Positions 5,229 through 6,789 of a stretch of 6,789 bases of DNA are shown here, piece by piece (within the stretch, counting starts at the first letter, position 1; each line of letters starts with the position of its first letter). The notes below the pieces were generated by a model, which saw nothing but the letters and a program-made list of their open reading frames with translations, searched no databases and was not told where the DNA came from. A program made the translations under genes and the position numbers. This DNA is from JBJXFY01 sp046155815 (GTDB lineage Bacteria; Verrucomicrobiota; Verrucomicrobiia; Limisphaerales; CAIMTB01), in contig JBJXFY010000090.1 in the NCBI GenBank assembly GCA_046155815.1, forward strand, positions 1 to 6,789, in the 5' to 3' direction.

Positions 5229-6789
5229 TCAAAATCCCCCGGCCGCCCGCCAGTCCAGCACCTTCAACTGCACGTACTCGCGGCCGTGGTACGCATGGAC
5301 GAGCGGCGCGCAGGCGAGGTCGAAGCGGCCGGAGGGCACCTCCCGCTTCCCGGCGCCCCACCAGATGCACTCGACGGACTCCACGCCGGTCTGCGTGACC
5401 CAGAATTTGGCGTGCTGCTGCTCGTGGCCGAGCCGCTGCGGCTCGCGCGACAGGCGGACTGCGCGCAGCACCACCTGTACGGGCGGGTTGCCCTGGCCGG
5501 ACGGCTGGAGGCGGCCGAGTTCCCGCACGCTCTCGAGGTCGAGGTCGGGCAGCTCCGCCTCCGCGTCCAGCCGCAGCGGCGGACGCAGCAGGTCGGGCGT
5601 GAGCCTGCGGCGGGCCAGGTCATTGAGCCGCGTGCGGAAAGCATCAAGCCGGTCCGGCTCGATGGTGAGGCCGGCGGCCATCGCGTGCCCGCCGTGGCGG
5701 ACGAGCAGGTCGTCGCACTCGCGCAGCGCCGCCGCGAGGTCGAAGCCCTCGATGCTCCGCCCGGAGCCGCGCCAGTTCGGGCCGTCGCCGCCAATGATGA
5801 TCGTGGGCCGGTAGAACTGCGAGAGGACGCGCGAGGCGACGATGCCCACGACGCCGATGTGCCACAGGAGCCGCCCCTCGACGATGGCGTAGTCCGTGTC
5901 CGGGTTGAACTTCTGCTCGAGCACGGCGGTGACCTGCGCGGCGATGTCACGCTCGATGTCCTGCCGCTGGCGGTTGCGCGCCTCGAGGCTGTGCGCGATC
6001 GCGGTGGCACGCTCGAAGTCCGGCGCCATCACCAAGTCCAGCGCCTCGTGCGCATCCTCGAGGCGGCCGGCGGCGTTGAGGCGCGGGCCGAGGATGAAGC
6101 CGACCTCGTGGACGCCGATGCGCTGGCGGAGATTGGCCACCTCGCAAAGGGCCTGCAGGCCGGGGCGGCGGGTCTCGTTCAGCCGCTCGAGGCCGGCGGC
6201 GACGAGCACGCGGTTTTCATTCCGCAGCGGGACAAGGTCGGCCACGGTGCCGAGCGCGACGAGATCGAGGAGGGGCTTGAGGTCCACCGAGGCGGCGGCG
6301 GGATCGCCCAGCTCGCGGCCGCGCTTGAGCAGCGCGTGGGCGAGCTTGAAGGCGAGGCCGACGGAGCACAGCTCGACACCGGGCGCGGCGGGGCCGGCCA
6401 CGCGCGGGTTGACCAGCGCGTAAGCCGCGGGCGGGGGGTCGGCGACCTGGTGGTGGTCCAGCACGATCACGTCAAGGCCGCGGGCATTGAGGTGGGCGAC
6501 GGTTTCGACAGCGGTGGAGCCGCAGTCCACGGCGAGCAGGACGCGGGCGGGATGCTTCTCAAGGCAGTGCCCGACGCCGTCGGGGCTGAGGCCGTAGCCC
6601 TCGTCGAGCCGCAGCGGGAGGAAGGGCTGCACGTCCAGCCCAAGGCCGCGCAGCACCTCGGTCAGCAGCGCGGTGGCGGTCACGCCATCCACATCGTAGT
6701 CGCCGAAGATCACCACCGGCTCGCCACGGGCGCGGGCGGCGTACAGGCGGTCCACGGCGGCGGCCATGGCGGGCAACGCGAAGGGGTCG
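5229..6789 (-). CDS. recJ: Single-stranded-DNA-specific exonuclease RecJ (5' end outside the window)
   Basis: This DHH-family 5'-to-3' single-strand DNA exonuclease works in recombination, mismatch and base-excision repair. The frame is open to the right edge: DPFALPAMAAAV begins the visible part, so about 519 residues are seen and the first 50 or so are missing compared with usual RecJ. A TTG at 6776 is an internal Leu, not the start. Motifs in order, numbered from the first visible residue: DYDVDG (30-35, bases 6684-6701), VDCGS (87-91), LDHH (110-113), GPRLNAAGRLEDA (234-246), IGVVGIVASR (311-320) and the DHHA1 signature GGHAMAAG (366-373). The C-terminal OB-like part contains PSGQGNPPVQVVL, where the usual PFGxGN has Ser for Phe. 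All catalytic motifs are intact, so the enzyme should be active. It is not linked here to other repair or defence genes. Confidence 0.96.
   Translation of the reverse strand, partial: DPFALPAMAAAVDRLYAARARGEPVVIFGDYDVDGVTATALLTEVLRGLGLDVQPFLPLRLDEGYGLSPDGVGHCLEKHPARVLLAVDCGSTAVETVAHLNARGLDVIVLDHHQVADPPPAAYALVNPRVAGPAAPGVELCSVGLAFKLAHALLKRGRELGDPAAASVDLKPLLDLVALGTVADLVPLRNENRVLVAAGLERLNETRRPGLQALCEVANLRQRIGVHEVGFILGPRLNAAGRLEDAHEALDLVMAPDFERATAIAHSLEARNRQRQDIERDIAAQVTAVLEQKFNPDTDYAIVEGRLLWHIGVVGIVASRVLSQFYRPTIIIGGDGPNWRGSGRSIEGFDLAAALRECDDLLVRHGGHAMAAGLTIEPDRLDAFRTRLNDLARRRLTPDLLRPPLRLDAEAELPDLDLESVRELGRLQPSGQGNPPVQVVLRAVRLSREPQRLGHEQQHAKFWVTQTGVESVECIWWGAGKREVPSGRFDLACAPLVHAYHGREYVQLKVLDWRAAGGF

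Noticed and set aside
6774..6776. TTG as the recJ start codon
   Set aside because: The frame stays open to the window edge and the residues before it (DPFAL) fit the usual RecJ sequence, so the true start lies outside.
5229..6789. recJ as part of a phage-defence or mobile island
   Set aside because: It is a standard full-motif housekeeping RecJ, and nothing next to it looks like a defence, integrase or transposase gene.

Overview
The window is GC-rich (about two thirds G+C or more by eye; not calculated) and densely coded, with ordinary chromosomal housekeeping genes. It holds no mobile element, CRISPR array, tRNA or rRNA that I can see. Gene content and protein style (a pyruvate kinase with an ATHMLESM block, an S21 gene, a TIM-barrel isomerase opening MYSLSSCWNS, weak Shine-Dalgarno sites at most starts) suggest a Verrucomicrobiota bacterium, perhaps near Opitutaceae. 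That placement is inference from recalled similarity, not from a search.

Layout, left to right. (1) On the plus strand are the 3' part of a pyruvate kinase gene (cut by the left edge) and, 98 bases on, a small protein with two ACT-like repeats. (2) Converging on it with a 4-base gap is a minus-strand pair: a PlsC-type O-acyltransferase followed by a GNAT-fold protein resembling N-acyl amino acid synthases (FeeM type). Their stop and start codons overlap as ATGA. (3) Divergent from that pair is a plus-strand unit: a clear promoter, a leader hairpin, a strong Shine-Dalgarno, rpsU (ribosomal protein S21), a strong intrinsic terminator, then a sugar isomerase/epimerase-like TIM-barrel gene whose ATG lies 6 bases after the terminator T-run. 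This gene overlaps by GTGA with a UPF0104/LPG-synthase-type membrane protein. (4) Converging from the right edge is recJ, cut at its 5' end by the window edge.

How the genes work together: the coupled acyltransferase/GNAT pair looks like a small pathway for an acylated amino acid or aminolipid, by analogy with OlsA/OlsB. The rpsU unit looks like a highly expressed ribosomal gene with attenuated read-through into two downstream genes. The amino-lipid pair and the leader/terminator layout around rpsU are the most interesting parts. I see no evidence for a wholly new system.
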